From Peribacillus simplex (GTDB lineage: Bacteria; Bacillota; Bacilli; Bacillales; DSM-1321), in assembly GCF_001542915.1 (NCBI RefSeq), contig NZ_LNNH01000012.1:1-64000 (forward strand): a DNA stretch of 64,000 bases, in the 5' to 3' direction. The notes beneath the pieces are model-generated. The model did no database searches and was not told the DNA's origin. It saw only the letters and a list, made by a program, of their open reading frames with translations. The position numbers and the translations under genes are program-made. Each line of letters opens with the position of its first letter. Positions within the stretch are counted from its first letter, which is position 1. Below, in pieces: positions 8,733 through 16,766 of this stretch.

Positions 8733-9221
8733 TCATTTTTCCGTGAAAACGATATCCAGTTTATCGCTATAAAATTCAATCGCCCTTGCATATGATTGAA
8801 TTTCGCGATCATTCGAGGTTTCCGTTATCACTTTCAATAAAGATTCCATGGCCAAATCATGCTGCCCCAAATTATAATGGGCCATCGCCCTGAATACCAC
8901 TAGAGCCCTGTCACCAGGAAATTTCTCCAGACCCGCCTCCAATGTCCGTTTTGCTTGCGCATATTTCCCGATGGTGCGATATGTACTTCCCAAGCCTAGG
9001 TAGGCACCCTTTGCTTCCTCATCAGGCAATCCCAGTCCGATGGCCGCTTCATAGTGCGGAACCGCTTCCGCCTCAAGTCCCAGGATATCCAAACTCCAGG
9101 CACAGTGATACCGGATGATTGCATCGCCGGGATCTCGCTTCGCCAACTCCTGCAATACCTGACTCGATTGTTCATATTCTTTGTTTGCTCTTAAGGACAG
9201 TGCCCTCGCTAAACTCTCCAT
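8733..9221 (-). CDS. Tetratricopeptide-repeat protein (TPR_5-like)
   Basis: A 162-residue soluble protein made of about four helix-turn-helix TPR-type units. Segments such as YHCAWSLDILGLEAEAVPHYEAAIGLGL and GLGSTYRTIGKYAQAKRTLEAGLEKFP are typical of a Bacillaceae family of short TPR proteins that bind peptides or partner proteins. ATG 9221 is chosen because GGAGGA lies 7 bases upstream; the open frame to 9275 adds an unlikely Cys-rich leader. It is convergent with the cyclase gene across the DnaA-box cluster. No specific partner can be named. Confidence 0.75.
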   Translation of the reverse strand: MESLARALSLRANKEYEQSSQVLQELAKRDPGDAIIRYHCAWSLDILGLEAEAVPHYEAAIGLGLPDEEAKGAYLGLGSTYRTIGKYAQAKRTLEAGLEKFPGDRALVVFRAMAHYNLGQHDLAMESLLKVITETSNDREIQSYARAIEFYSDKLDIVFTEK

Positions 9222-9366
9222 CCGACATTCCTCCATTGAATGAAAGTACTTACATCCCCCTCTTTCGGTAGGCACACCACCATTTCCTGGTTCATTCTTC
9301 TAAAAAGGAAGAAAGGGTTGATAGAAAACATTCCACAATCATTCTTAAAAGATTTCCCACTTTAAT

Positions 9367-9415
9367 CGCTGCTTCGGCACTCGCTTTCCGTTTCGATGAT
9401 CTCTGCGTGAACAAC
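9367..9415 (+). repeat. Degenerate, internally deleted repeat copy
   Basis: The left end GGCACTCGCTTTCCG and the right end CTGCGTGAACAACG of the repeat family are joined with the central part missing. It lies just before the full copy at 9462-9604. Confidence 0.5.
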
Positions 9416-9461
9416 GATATGGAATTCCGAGTCCCCACTGTTTAGGCTGGTATACTTTAAA

Positions 9462-9604
9462 CCGTTTCATTGCACTGCAGGTGCTCCCTTATCCAGAGGC
9501 GGTCGGCGAGCCTCCTCGGCGCATGCGCCTGCGGGTCTCACCTTGACCGCATTTCCCGCAGGAGTCTCGCACCTTCCGTTTCATTCCACTCCGCGTGAAA
9601 ACGA
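9462..9604 (+). repeat. GC-rich intergenic repeat, full copy
   Basis: About 143 bp. Shared blocks with the reverse-oriented copy at 10040-10174 include GGCGGTC, CCTCCTCGGCGC, GCGCCTG, CCGCAGGAGT and CCATTCCACT or close variants. Internal inverted repeats (GGCGCATGCGCC) are consistent with a foldable element. No transposase is present. Confidence 0.7.
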
Positions 9605-9645
9605 AATAAGATTTCCATTCCTCATCATTTTGAGTGCACATTGTC

Positions 9646-9738
9646 CGTCTTATTCCGCTGAACGCACTAAGCTTTCCAGAGGCGGTCCGATCTTCGGTCA
9701 ATTACGCAAGCCAGGTCTCCGTAGGACGCGTATCTTCT
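9646..9738 (+). repeat. Partial, diverged repeat copy
   Basis: The left part of the family (GCTTTCC, GAGGCGGTCCG) is recognisable, followed by GGTCTCCGTAGGACGCG; the right end is missing. Together with the two preceding copies it fills most of the 9276-9790 gap. Confidence 0.45.
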
Positions 9739-9790
9739 AAGCGATATTTTTCACACCTTCCTAAGTTGGAAGTTAAAAACAATAAAAAGT

Positions 9791-9826
9791 AAAAGACATC
9801 TCCAGAACGATAGGAGATGTCTTTTT
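9791..9826 (-). terminator. Terminator after tRNA-Cys
   Basis: Perfect stem AAAAGACATCTCC / GGAGATGTCTTTT with a short loop, directly downstream of the tRNA on the minus strand and ending in a T-run. Confidence 0.85.
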
Positions 9827-9827
9827 A

Positions 9828-9898
9828 AGGCGGCAATCGGGATTGAACCGATGATAGAGGTTTTGCAGACCTGTGCCTTACCACTTGGCTATGCCGCC
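9828..9898 (-). tRNA. tRNA-Cys (anticodon GCA)
   Basis: A 71-base cloverleaf. The acceptor stem GGCGGCA pairs with TGCCGCC, the D arm is AGCCAAGTGGTAAGGC, the anticodon loop CTGCAAA reads GCA, and the T arm is ATCGG-TTCAATC-CCGAT. The CCA tail is not encoded. It stands alone, with its own terminator. Confidence 0.95.
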
Positions 9899-10039
9899 GT
9901 GTCATCATGGAAATAACAAATGATATGACCTTACCTTTACATTATGCCGCTCCATCATAAATGTGAATAAAATTATAAAACTTACCCATGAAACATACTC
10001 CTTTTACGGCGATGGGTAATGGAGTCTAGTTTAATTTCA

Positions 10040-10174
10040 AGCACAGTGGAATGGAACGGAGGGCGCGAAACTCCTGCGGCAGTGCAAGTCCTGGGAAGAC
10101 ACCACAGGCGCACAAGCGCCGAGGAGACTTCCGGACCGCCCGCGGAAAGCGAGCGACCGCATTGAAATGGAACG
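10040..10174 (-). repeat. GC-rich intergenic repeat, full copy in reverse orientation
   Basis: The copy contains GGAATGGAACGGAGGGCGCGAA, then AAGCGCCGAGGAGACTTCCG and CCGCGGAAAGCGAGCG. Its reverse complement aligns end to end with 9462-9604. It occupies the gap between the tRNA-Cys promoter side and the PepSY gene terminator; nothing else was seen in 9899-10231. Confidence 0.7.
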
Positions 10175-10231
10175 GTCAATGTTCAAATCCTCCAGAACCC
10201 TGAGCAACCGACGCAAAAAAATCAGCCAATG

Positions 10232-10265
10232 AAAAAAAAGCCTCGGAATGAAATCATTCCGAAGC
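10232..10265 (-). terminator. Terminator after the PepSY gene
   Basis: The stem GCTTCGGAATGA / TCATTCCGAGGC (one G-T pair) is followed by a run of eight T on the minus strand. Confidence 0.85.
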
Positions 10266-10300
10266 TTTGATCCTGCAAACGGCAGGAATCATTTTATTGT

Positions 10301-10849
10301 TTAATCATCCAACTCGGTTTTCAATACTTTTCCCGTCATTGCATCGACTTCTACATCATATTCTTTTTTACCTTGCTTGATTTCCAATTCATAAACAAGA
10401 CCGCCATCTTCCGAATCCAATTCGGCGTCCGTCACTTGCCCATCCACCTTTTTCAAGGCAATCTTTTCAGCTTCATCCATGCTGACCTTTGCTTTTTCCA
10501 CCGCTTGCTCCGTGCTCATATCTTCATCGTCGGCATCTTCCGGCTCCTGAGAAAGAATCTCTCCTTTTTCAGCATCGACGTCCACGTCCTGATAGCCTTC
10601 TTTCGTTTTAACGGTCATTTCATAGGTCGTTGGCTGATCCCAATCCTTCTCGAATTGAGTAACCTCCCCGCCTAGTTTATCCGAAATCATTTTGACAGCC
10701 TCATCCTCGGATAGGGCCCCTTTATTGACTGCATATACCGCCGTTCCTGCGGCACCGCCAAACAGCAATACCGTGGCTGCGGACACCGTCACGATCATCT
10801 TTTTCCGTTGAATGATGCCTTCCTTTATCGTACTCCACTGCTTTTTCAT
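10301..10849 (-). CDS. PepSY-domain membrane-anchored protein
   Basis: A 182-residue protein with one N-terminal membrane segment (about residues 18-41, VTVSAATVLLFGGAAGTAVYAV) and two PepSY-type repeats facing outward. The first is around residues 46-100 (LSEDEAVKMISDKLGG to VDVDAEKGEIL); the second is around 115-178 (VSMDEAEKIALKKVDG to VEVDAMTGKVL). PepSY domains are thought to inhibit peptidases or sense extracellular signals. It follows a kinase-regulator pair, the same arrangement as ykoG-ykoH with the PepSY genes ykoI/ykoJ in B. subtilis, suggesting it is part of that signalling unit. RBS AAAGGAGG lies 9 bases before the ATG. Confidence 0.82.
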   Translation of the reverse strand: MKKQWSTIKEGIIQRKKMIVTVSAATVLLFGGAAGTAVYAVNKGALSEDEAVKMISDKLGGEVTQFEKDWDQPTTYEMTVKTKEGYQDVDVDAEKGEILSQEPEDADDEDMSTEQAVEKAKVSMDEAEKIALKKVDGQVTDAELDSEDGGLVYELEIKQGKKEYDVEVDAMTGKVLKTELDD

Positions 10850-10914
10850 GAATGAGTTCCTCCTTTAATTTGTTACCTTAAGAATAACCATCCTTCATGA
10901 AACGAGCATGAGGG

Positions 10915-12270
10915 TTAGATTAGAATTCGATGAGAAAGGATGATAGTCACCACTGTTCCCTCTCCGACCTCGCTTTCGATGCCCAACTTACCATGGAATG
11001 ACTCGACAAGCGATCGGGCGATGGAAAGCCCGAGACCATTCCCTCCAGTTTTCCTTGCTCTCGACGAATCGACTCGATAGAAACGTTCGAATACATGAGG
11101 CAGATGTTCTGGTGATATCCCTGGACCTTGGTCTTTCACGCTGATGAAGATATCATCCATCTCCCGTTTTATCATGATTTCTATACCGGAATCACTATAT
11201 TTGATTGCATTGTCGAGGAGAATGACCAGTACCTGTTCAAGCTTACCGGGAATGGTCATTGCCTGGATTTCCTTAACCTCGGATTGCAGCTTTATTTCAC
11301 GATGGCCCGTCCGTCTAAACGTTTGGGCAATCTGATCACAAAACGAAATAAGCTCGATTTCTTCCTCCGTATCGACAGTAGGGTCCGATTGGGAAGCCGC
11401 CTGCAGCAAATGCTCCGTCAGCTGTTTCATCCGGAGGGCTTCATGATGGATCGCCTCCACCGCCTCTTCCTGAATCGCCGCATCCTTCATTCCCCAGCGT
11501 TTCAATAAGGAGGAGTAGCTTTCAATGACCGTGATCGGCGTTTTCAATTCATGGGAAGCATCCGAGAGGAATTGCTGCTGTTGGTCATAATTTCGCTCCA
11601 GCCTTCCGATCATCTTGTTGAATGATTCCCCCATTACCTGCAGCTCATCCTTGGATCGACCCGCTAGCGGGATCCGTTTGAATTCACCGCTCTTCTCGAT
11701 CTCCAACATGGTTCCGCTCATGATCGATATCGGTTTAAGGATAAGCTTGGCCAGCCACTTGCCTGCAAGGACCGATAACAAAACGACAAAAAGGGAGGAA
11801 CCACCCAATACGAGTGCGAGGGTCGATAAATGATCAAGGAGGGTGTCCTGCGGCTGGGTGATTTCGATCATCCCCAATTTCTTCCCTTCATCCGGATAAG
11901 GATAGCGGTAGGTCAGGACATATTCCCCGTCGACCTTGGTAAAATCATATCCTTTCTTGCTTATGGACGGTACCGCCAACCCCTGGAGGTCCTCGTCATC
12001 CGCAAACGACTTGATCAAGCTTCCATCCGTGCCGAATATGCGCACCATGGCATCGTCAGGTGTATAAGCCTCCAGTAAACCGGCATCACCTGCTGTCAAA
12101 TCACTATCGACGATGTTTTCTCCAATCAACGAAGCTTGATCTTCCAGCACATCCTCTTCCCTTTCCACGGATATCCAAAGGAAAGCACATAAAACGATGA
12201 CACTCAACAAAACCAGCATGATGCTTAAAAAAAGGCTGGAATACAATTGAATTTTTGCGGAAGTCTTCAT
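10915..12270 (-). CDS. ykoH: YkoH-like sensor histidine kinase
   Basis: A 451-residue membrane kinase. Membrane segments lie near residues 11-34 and 149-170, with an extracellular sensor between them and a HAMP region up to about 225. The HisKA box SDASHELKTPITV has phosphoacceptor H240. The ATP-binding domain shows the N box DNAIKYSD, G1 DQGPGIS, the F box ERFYRVD and G2 GNGLGLSIA. Its ATG overlaps the stop of the regulator gene (ATGA). The order regulator-kinase-PepSY supports a YkoGH-like role; the signal is unknown. Confidence 0.85.
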   Translation of the reverse strand: MKTSAKIQLYSSLFLSIMLVLLSVIVLCAFLWISVEREEDVLEDQASLIGENIVDSDLTAGDAGLLEAYTPDDAMVRIFGTDGSLIKSFADDEDLQGLAVPSISKKGYDFTKVDGEYVLTYRYPYPDEGKKLGMIEITQPQDTLLDHLSTLALVLGGSSLFVVLLSVLAGKWLAKLILKPISIMSGTMLEIEKSGEFKRIPLAGRSKDELQVMGESFNKMIGRLERNYDQQQQFLSDASHELKTPITVIESYSSLLKRWGMKDAAIQEEAVEAIHHEALRMKQLTEHLLQAASQSDPTVDTEEEIELISFCDQIAQTFRRTGHREIKLQSEVKEIQAMTIPGKLEQVLVILLDNAIKYSDSGIEIMIKREMDDIFISVKDQGPGISPEHLPHVFERFYRVDSSRARKTGGNGLGLSIARSLVESFHGKLGIESEVGEGTVVTIILSHRILI

Positions 12271-12962
12271 AAAGGCTCCTTCAAGCTATAGCCCACACCG
12301 CGATACGTATGTATGAGCTGTAATTCAAAGGGGTAATCCACCTTTTTGCGTAAATACCGGATATATACGTCAACCACATTCGTATCGCCTACGAAGTCAT
12401 ATCCCCAAACATGGGTAAGGATTTGCTCCCTTGTCAGCACTTGATTTTTATTTTGCAACAGGTACACAAGCAAGTCGAATTCGCGGGAAGTCAGCTCGAT
12501 CCTTTTCCCCTGCCTCAGGATATCCCTTGTGCCAAGATTCAATTTCAGATCATGGACCGTAAGTTCATCCGCACTTCCTTCAGGCTGGCCCGTCTGGACA
12601 TTGGCCCTAAAACAAGCACGGATCCGTGCCAGCAGCTCTTCGATTTCAAACGGCTTCGTCACGTAATCATTCGCTCCATGATCAAGCCCATTCACCTTGT
12701 CAGGAACGGCATCCCTTGCCGTTAAAAGGATGACTGGCGTGAAGGCATTCTTCTTCCGATAACGCCTAAGCACTTCTATGCCATTCAGCTCGGGCAGCAT
12801 CACATCCAATAAGATTAAATCCCACTCTTCACTTTCCGCTTTCTCCAAGCCTGTTTTCCCGTTATAAGCGGCTTCCGTCCGATAGCCTTCATGATTAAGT
12901 TCAAGCTGCAGCACCCTTGCAATTTTTTCTTCATCTTCTATTATTAAAATCCTTTTATTCAT
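12267..12962 (-). CDS. ykoG: YkoG-like OmpR-family response regulator
   Basis: A 231-residue regulator with a receiver domain (IIEDEE at the start, phosphoacceptor D53 in LLDVMLPE, Thr in LLTARD, Lys in VTKPF) and a C-terminal OmpR/PhoB winged helix (ELTSREFDLLVYLLQN, RKKVDYP). The ATG at 12962 has GGGGGAGGTGG 8 bases upstream; the frame is open much further but lacks a better start. It is co-translated with its kinase. A 24-bp inverted repeat sits 44 bases before the start and may be its own operator. Confidence 0.87.
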   Translation of the reverse strand: MNKRILIIEDEEKIARVLQLELNHEGYRTEAAYNGKTGLEKAESEEWDLILLDVMLPELNGIEVLRRYRKKNAFTPVILLTARDAVPDKVNGLDHGANDYVTKPFEIEELLARIRACFRANVQTGQPEGSADELTVHDLKLNLGTRDILRQGKRIELTSREFDLLVYLLQNKNQVLTREQILTHVWGYDFVGDTNVVDVYIRYLRKKVDYPFELQLIHTYRGVGYSLKEPL

Positions 12963-13005
12963 CGTTACGACCACCTCCCCCTTAGTGTACTGAAGAAAAA
13001 TGAAA

Positions 13006-13029
13006 ATATCATGAGAAATCTCATGATAT
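13006..13029. promoter_or_regulatory. Inverted repeat upstream of the response regulator gene
   Basis: Two perfect 11-base arms, ATATCATGAGA and TCTCATGATAT, are separated by AA. They lie 44 bases upstream of the regulator start. Without a T-run this looks more like a dimeric protein-binding site than a terminator. Confidence 0.5.
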
Positions 13030-13080
13030 GGCAAATAAACCGGACCGGATGCGAAACACATCCGATCCGGTTTATTTGCC
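13030..13080 (-). other. Long stable hairpin at the msrA 3' end
   Basis: A 22-base stem with one mismatch (GGCAAATAAACCGGA on one side) and a 7-base loop. It overlaps the last codons of msrA and lies directly before the inverted repeat at 13006-13029. No T-run follows, so it may be a stability element or a weak terminator. Confidence 0.5.
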
Positions 13081-13593
13081 AACCCAGTGCTGGTCAATGA
13101 ATTCATCACGTCCCGATTTCGCTCGATCCGCCTTGTACTCTTCTTTATTTTTCTTATGGTAGCCTTGATGATAGTCCTCGGCCGGATAGAAGGTTTGGGC
13201 CGGAAGGATTTCGGTCACGATCGGTTTAGCGAACTTCCCGCTCGCTGCCACCTTCTCCTTCGCTTCACTGGCCAGTTTCTCTTGAGCCTCATCATGAAAG
13301 AAGATGGCCGTCCGATACTGGCTCCCCCTGTCATGGAATTGACCGCCGTCGTCGGTTGGATCAATTTGCTGCCAATACAATTCCAACAGCCGTTCATAGG
13401 GAAACAATTGGGGATCGAACGTAATTTCCACGACCTCATAATGTCCTGAGGTTCCCGTCTTCACTTCCTCGTAAGTCGGATTATCAACATGTCCTCCCGT
13501 ATATCCGGATACGATCCCTCCAATCCCCGGTTGTTCCTCGAATGGTGTAACCATGCACCAAAAACAGCCCCCAGCAAATGTGGCTTTATGCAT
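13072..13593 (-). CDS. msrA: Peptide methionine sulfoxide reductase A
   Basis: A 173-residue cytoplasmic repair enzyme that reduces methionine-S-sulfoxide in proteins, using thioredoxin. The catalytic motif AGGCFWCMV is at residues 7-15, followed by SGYTGG, YEEVKTGTSGHYEVVEITFDP and the DYHQGYHKKN segment typical of MsrA. The second ATG (13593) is chosen because AGGAG lies 9 bases upstream; the first ATG overlaps that site. No msrB gene is adjacent. Confidence 0.95.
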   Translation of the reverse strand: MHKATFAGGCFWCMVTPFEEQPGIGGIVSGYTGGHVDNPTYEEVKTGTSGHYEVVEITFDPQLFPYERLLELYWQQIDPTDDGGQFHDRGSQYRTAIFFHDEAQEKLASEAKEKVAASGKFAKPIVTEILPAQTFYPAEDYHQGYHKKNKEEYKADRAKSGRDEFIDQHWVGK

Positions 13594-13677
13594 GTTGGTC
13601 ATCTCCTTTCCCTTATGTAATAAGAATCAATATACCATACTTCAATCCTGCCGCTGTATGTTTCGGTGTTCCCAAAG

Positions 13678-14286
13678 TCAATCTTTTGACCAGCCTTTTT
13701 CCTTGAACCTTACGATCGCTTCAACACGATTGCTTACATCTAGCTTGTCGAGTATGATCGAGATATAATTTCGGACCGTTCCATTCGTTAAATATAGCTG
13801 GCTGGCGATTTCCTTCGTATTCTTGCCATCGGCGATCAATTTGAGCACCTGACACTCCCGTTCAGTGAGTGGGTTTTCCTCCTCAAATGCCATATCCACC
13901 AGCTCAGGGGCATAAATGCGCCTGCCATCCATGATGACCCGGATCGAGTTCGCCAGCTCCTCACTTGGGCTATCCTTTAGTAGGTATCCACCTACCTCTG
14001 CCTTCCTCGCCCTTTCAAAGTACCCAGGCCGCGCAAAAGTCGTCAAGATGATGACTTTGCACTGATTGCCCTCATTCTTGATTTCTTCTGCAACATCCAG
14101 TCCGGTTTTTACAGGCATCTCAATATCGGTAATGCATATATCCGGCTGCAAACGTTTGACGAGTTCCATTGCTTCTTCCCCGTTGCTCGCTTTTCCGACA
14201 ACTTCCATATCCTCTTCCAGATCGAGGATAGAGCCTAGCGCGCCGAGCAGCATCCGCTGGTCTTCGGCAATTACGATTGAAATCAA
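13678..14286 (-). CDS. desR: DesR response regulator
   Basis: NarL/FixJ-type regulator of membrane fluidity. In B. subtilis DesR switches on the fatty acid desaturase gene des in the cold. The segment AEDQRMLLGALGSILDLE and the run LTTFARPGYFERA are nearly the same as in DesR. From the TTG at 14286 the phosphoacceptor is D54, the same number as in B. subtilis; AGGTGGGG lies 6 bases upstream of that TTG, and a GTG four codons earlier overlaps it. The LuxR-type HTH is LTERECQVLKLIADGKNTKEIA. It follows desK closely. Confidence 0.92.
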   Translation of the reverse strand: MISIVIAEDQRMLLGALGSILDLEEDMEVVGKASNGEEAMELVKRLQPDICITDIEMPVKTGLDVAEEIKNEGNQCKVIILTTFARPGYFERARKAEVGGYLLKDSPSEELANSIRVIMDGRRIYAPELVDMAFEEENPLTERECQVLKLIADGKNTKEIASQLYLTNGTVRNYISIILDKLDVSNRVEAIVRFKEKGWSKD

Positions 14287-14298
14287 TGCTAACCCCAC

Positions 14299-15420
14299 CT
14301 ATCCATTATTTTTTATGGCATTCGGAACCCTGATATACAGTGTCGTTCCATCAGTGGAACGAATATCCAGACTGCCGTTCACGAATTCAAGCCTTTCCTT
14401 CATCCCTTGAAGGCCATTGCCTTTATAAAATTCCGATTTATGTGAAAGGCCCACGCCATTATCTTCGACTTTGATCGTCACGCCTGTATGCAATTCCTCT
14501 ATCACGATATGACAGGAGTCGGCACGGCTATGTTTGACGATATTGGTCACGGCTTCTTTCAAGCACATGCTTAAAACCGTTTCAACAAGCAATGGCGTAT
14601 CTTGCAGTTCCGTGGTCCCTTCCAAACTGAATTCTATTTCTGCCGCTTTCAGTATTTGCTTGACCCGGATGATTTCATCGCTTAGCTTGGCCCCGCGCAT
14701 TTCCGATACCATTTCCCTTACTTCCTTGAGAGCCGTCCTAGCCGTTTGGCGGATATCCCTGATTTCTTTCTTGGCAGAGTCCGGTTTTAAATCAATCAAT
14801 TTACCTGCGAGGTCGCTTTTCAAGCCAATTAAGGAAAGCTTTTGTCCAAGTGTATCATGTAAGTCCCTGGCAATCCGCTGACGTTCCTCCATCTTGCCCA
14901 GCTCTGATATTCTTTTATGCGCATCTTCCAATTGTTCTTCCAGTCTATCCCGTTTATTGCGATTATACGTGTTGAATGGAAGAAGGATCACGCCCACTAC
15001 ACAAATCAGCATGAAGGGAAACTGCGAAAAGAAGGTAGGGTCCTTCATGATGAAGCCAATATTGACGGAAACGATGGTAGCTAAAAGCTGGATGGAATAT
15101 AAAACGAAAAATCCAACCTTATTTTGAACATTGCCAATGAAGAATGCCAAAAAAAGGGAAAAGTAAATATAGCCGAAAAAGATGGTCATCGATATCGAGA
15201 TGATGATTTGTATCGCCGTCCACATGTATACGGGCCATCCCTTAGACACGAAAGAGAGACCGTAAGAAATGAAGAATAAAATGATCATGACGATCCCAAA
15301 GACAATCTCCAGCATCGATGAAGATTTGAAAATGAAATAAAAAGGGAGGATACAAAAAATGATCCAGACATACGGGCTTAGCCCCGTATTCTTCGGAAAG
15401 ATATGATACCAACTTTGCAT
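14299..15420 (-). CDS. desK: DesK membrane thermosensor histidine kinase
   Basis: A 373-residue kinase with several N-terminal membrane segments in the first 150 residues, a linker coiled coil around 155-180 and a HisKA_3 box RQRIARDLHDTLGQ with H188, the same position as in B. subtilis DesK. The ATPase domain shows EAVTNIVKHS and DNGVGLS. The Lys/Ser-containing first membrane segment linked to cold sensing is plausible but not tested. Paired with desR downstream. The desaturase gene that precedes desK in B. subtilis is absent here. Confidence 0.92.
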   Translation of the reverse strand: MQSWYHIFPKNTGLSPYVWIIFCILPFYFIFKSSSMLEIVFGIVMIILFFISYGLSFVSKGWPVYMWTAIQIIISISMTIFFGYIYFSLFLAFFIGNVQNKVGFFVLYSIQLLATIVSVNIGFIMKDPTFFSQFPFMLICVVGVILLPFNTYNRNKRDRLEEQLEDAHKRISELGKMEERQRIARDLHDTLGQKLSLIGLKSDLAGKLIDLKPDSAKKEIRDIRQTARTALKEVREMVSEMRGAKLSDEIIRVKQILKAAEIEFSLEGTTELQDTPLLVETVLSMCLKEAVTNIVKHSRADSCHIVIEELHTGVTIKVEDNGVGLSHKSEFYKGNGLQGMKERLEFVNGSLDIRSTDGTTLYIRVPNAIKNNG

Positions 15421-15468
15421 GGCGCCGCCTCTAATTCTTTTATTCCTAGTATATACTAAGAAGTATCA

Positions 15469-15506
15469 GCAAAAAACCATCCAATGGAATTCGAATGGTT
15501 TTTTGC
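15469..15506 (-). terminator. Terminator between the AEC transporter gene and desK
   Basis: The arms GCAAAAAACCAT and ATGGTTTTTTGC flank a 14-base loop. Transcripts of the AEC gene would stop here before desK. The remaining DNA to 15686 holds nothing recognisable. Confidence 0.7.
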
Positions 15507-15686
15507 GTACGATTTAATTTTCTTGAACGCTGCTTGACTTCATTAAAGCTAACAAACGTCTTGCTTTCTCCATCATGCAGTCAAACACGAAGCGATTTCA
15601 AGCTCGATCCGAGGATGAATGTCGTTTCCTGCTGCAAAGGCACTTGATTTTGAATTCAGGGACTTTTTCGTGAAAAGCAGGCCTTG

Positions 15687-16613
15687 CTAGAATAATATTT
15701 TCGATAGATATACGACCAATGTTACCGTGATGCAGCTGAATACGGTGGACATCAGGACGGCCTGTGCCGCATACTCCGGGTGGTTGTCATATTCCAAGGC
15801 GAATAATGCGCTGTTTCTTGAGGTCGGAAATGAGCTTGCGATAAATAACCCTTGGGCGACAGTCCCCTCCAAGCCCAGCATGAGAAGGATCAGGAACGCG
15901 ATGGATGGAGAAAGGATCAACCGTCCAATCAAGCTAAGGATAAGCGGAAGCGGGAAATGCGTTATTTTCAAGTAGGCGCTCTGTGCACCCAAGGTGATCA
16001 GGGCAATGGCGATGAATGCACTGGCGATATTATCGATCGGGGTCCATAAAAACAAAGGGATATCAAAGGACGCAGCCTGTAAAAGAAACCCGAGTAAGAG
16101 AGCATAAATGATTGGGTTTTTCAAAAATTCCCGAATGGCCCCCTTTACACTTTTTGTATGGACGGAAACGGAATTCATCAAACCGTAGGTATAGCTCAAC
16201 AGGTTTTGAAATATGATCACGATGACCTGGATCGACAGGCCAAGTGGATTCCCATGAAAAACCATCTGGCTGACGGGCAGTCCGAAATTGGCTGAATTAT
16301 TCAGAACCACACTATTTTTAAACGTGGCAGAGAGACTTTGATCGAACCTGGCAAGCTTGGCAACCACGGTACTCACGATGATGAGGCTTACCGCTTGCAG
16401 GGCGAGGAAGCTAAATATTTGGACAACCATCCCCCCGCCGATATCGCTTTGATAAATATTGACAAAGCTGATGGCCGGCATGAGCAGGAAGTGATTCAAT
16501 TTAGATAATGTATTCATATCGAGCTTGAATTTACGATGAAGAATGGCTCCAGCCCCTATCAGGAAAAAGACCGGCACAATGACATTCAATACGATCAAAA
16601 ACAGGACACTCAC
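15687..16613 (-). CDS. AEC-family auxin efflux carrier-like transporter
   Basis: A 308-residue integral membrane protein with about ten hydrophobic segments in two five-helix halves, typical of AEC/MleP-type secondary transporters. Conserved Asn-rich and Pro-breaking parts are seen: VVLNNSANFGLPVSQMVFHG in the N-terminal half and ASSFPTSRNSALFALEY near the C-terminus. GTG start with GAGGAAG 4 bases upstream. Family members move malate, other carboxylates or auxin-like acids; the substrate here cannot be read. A LysR regulator gene lies upstream on the same strand. Confidence 0.8.
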   Translation of the reverse strand: MSVLFLIVLNVIVPVFFLIGAGAILHRKFKLDMNTLSKLNHFLLMPAISFVNIYQSDIGGGMVVQIFSFLALQAVSLIIVSTVVAKLARFDQSLSATFKNSVVLNNSANFGLPVSQMVFHGNPLGLSIQVIVIIFQNLLSYTYGLMNSVSVHTKSVKGAIREFLKNPIIYALLLGFLLQAASFDIPLFLWTPIDNIASAFIAIALITLGAQSAYLKITHFPLPLILSLIGRLILSPSIAFLILLMLGLEGTVAQGLFIASSFPTSRNSALFALEYDNHPEYAAQAVLMSTVFSCITVTLVVYLSKILF

Positions 16614-16737
16614 TTGACTTCCTCTCCATTTCTTAGGCTGATTCCTGTTGATTGCTACCTTCCTTCCATCATAATCCTGTGTGTACCATAATCAAAATAC
16701 CAATAAATTATCGATAACCATTCAAAAACGGAATGAC

Positions 16738-16761
16738 AAAAAAGCACAGAAGTTTCTGCGC
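16738..16761 (-). terminator. Terminator after the LysR gene
   Basis: The short stem GCGCAGA / TCTGTGC with an AACT loop is followed by six T on the minus strand. Confidence 0.75.
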
Positions 16762-16766
16762 TCCTC

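Noticed and set aside
12963-13109. N-terminal extension of the response regulator
   Set aside because: The upstream codons overlap the hairpin and msrA; the receiver domain and a strong ribosome site place the start at 12962.
15508-15686. Gene or repeat between desK and the AEC transporter gene
   Set aside because: No open frame with a ribosome site and no convincing match to the repeat family could be seen.
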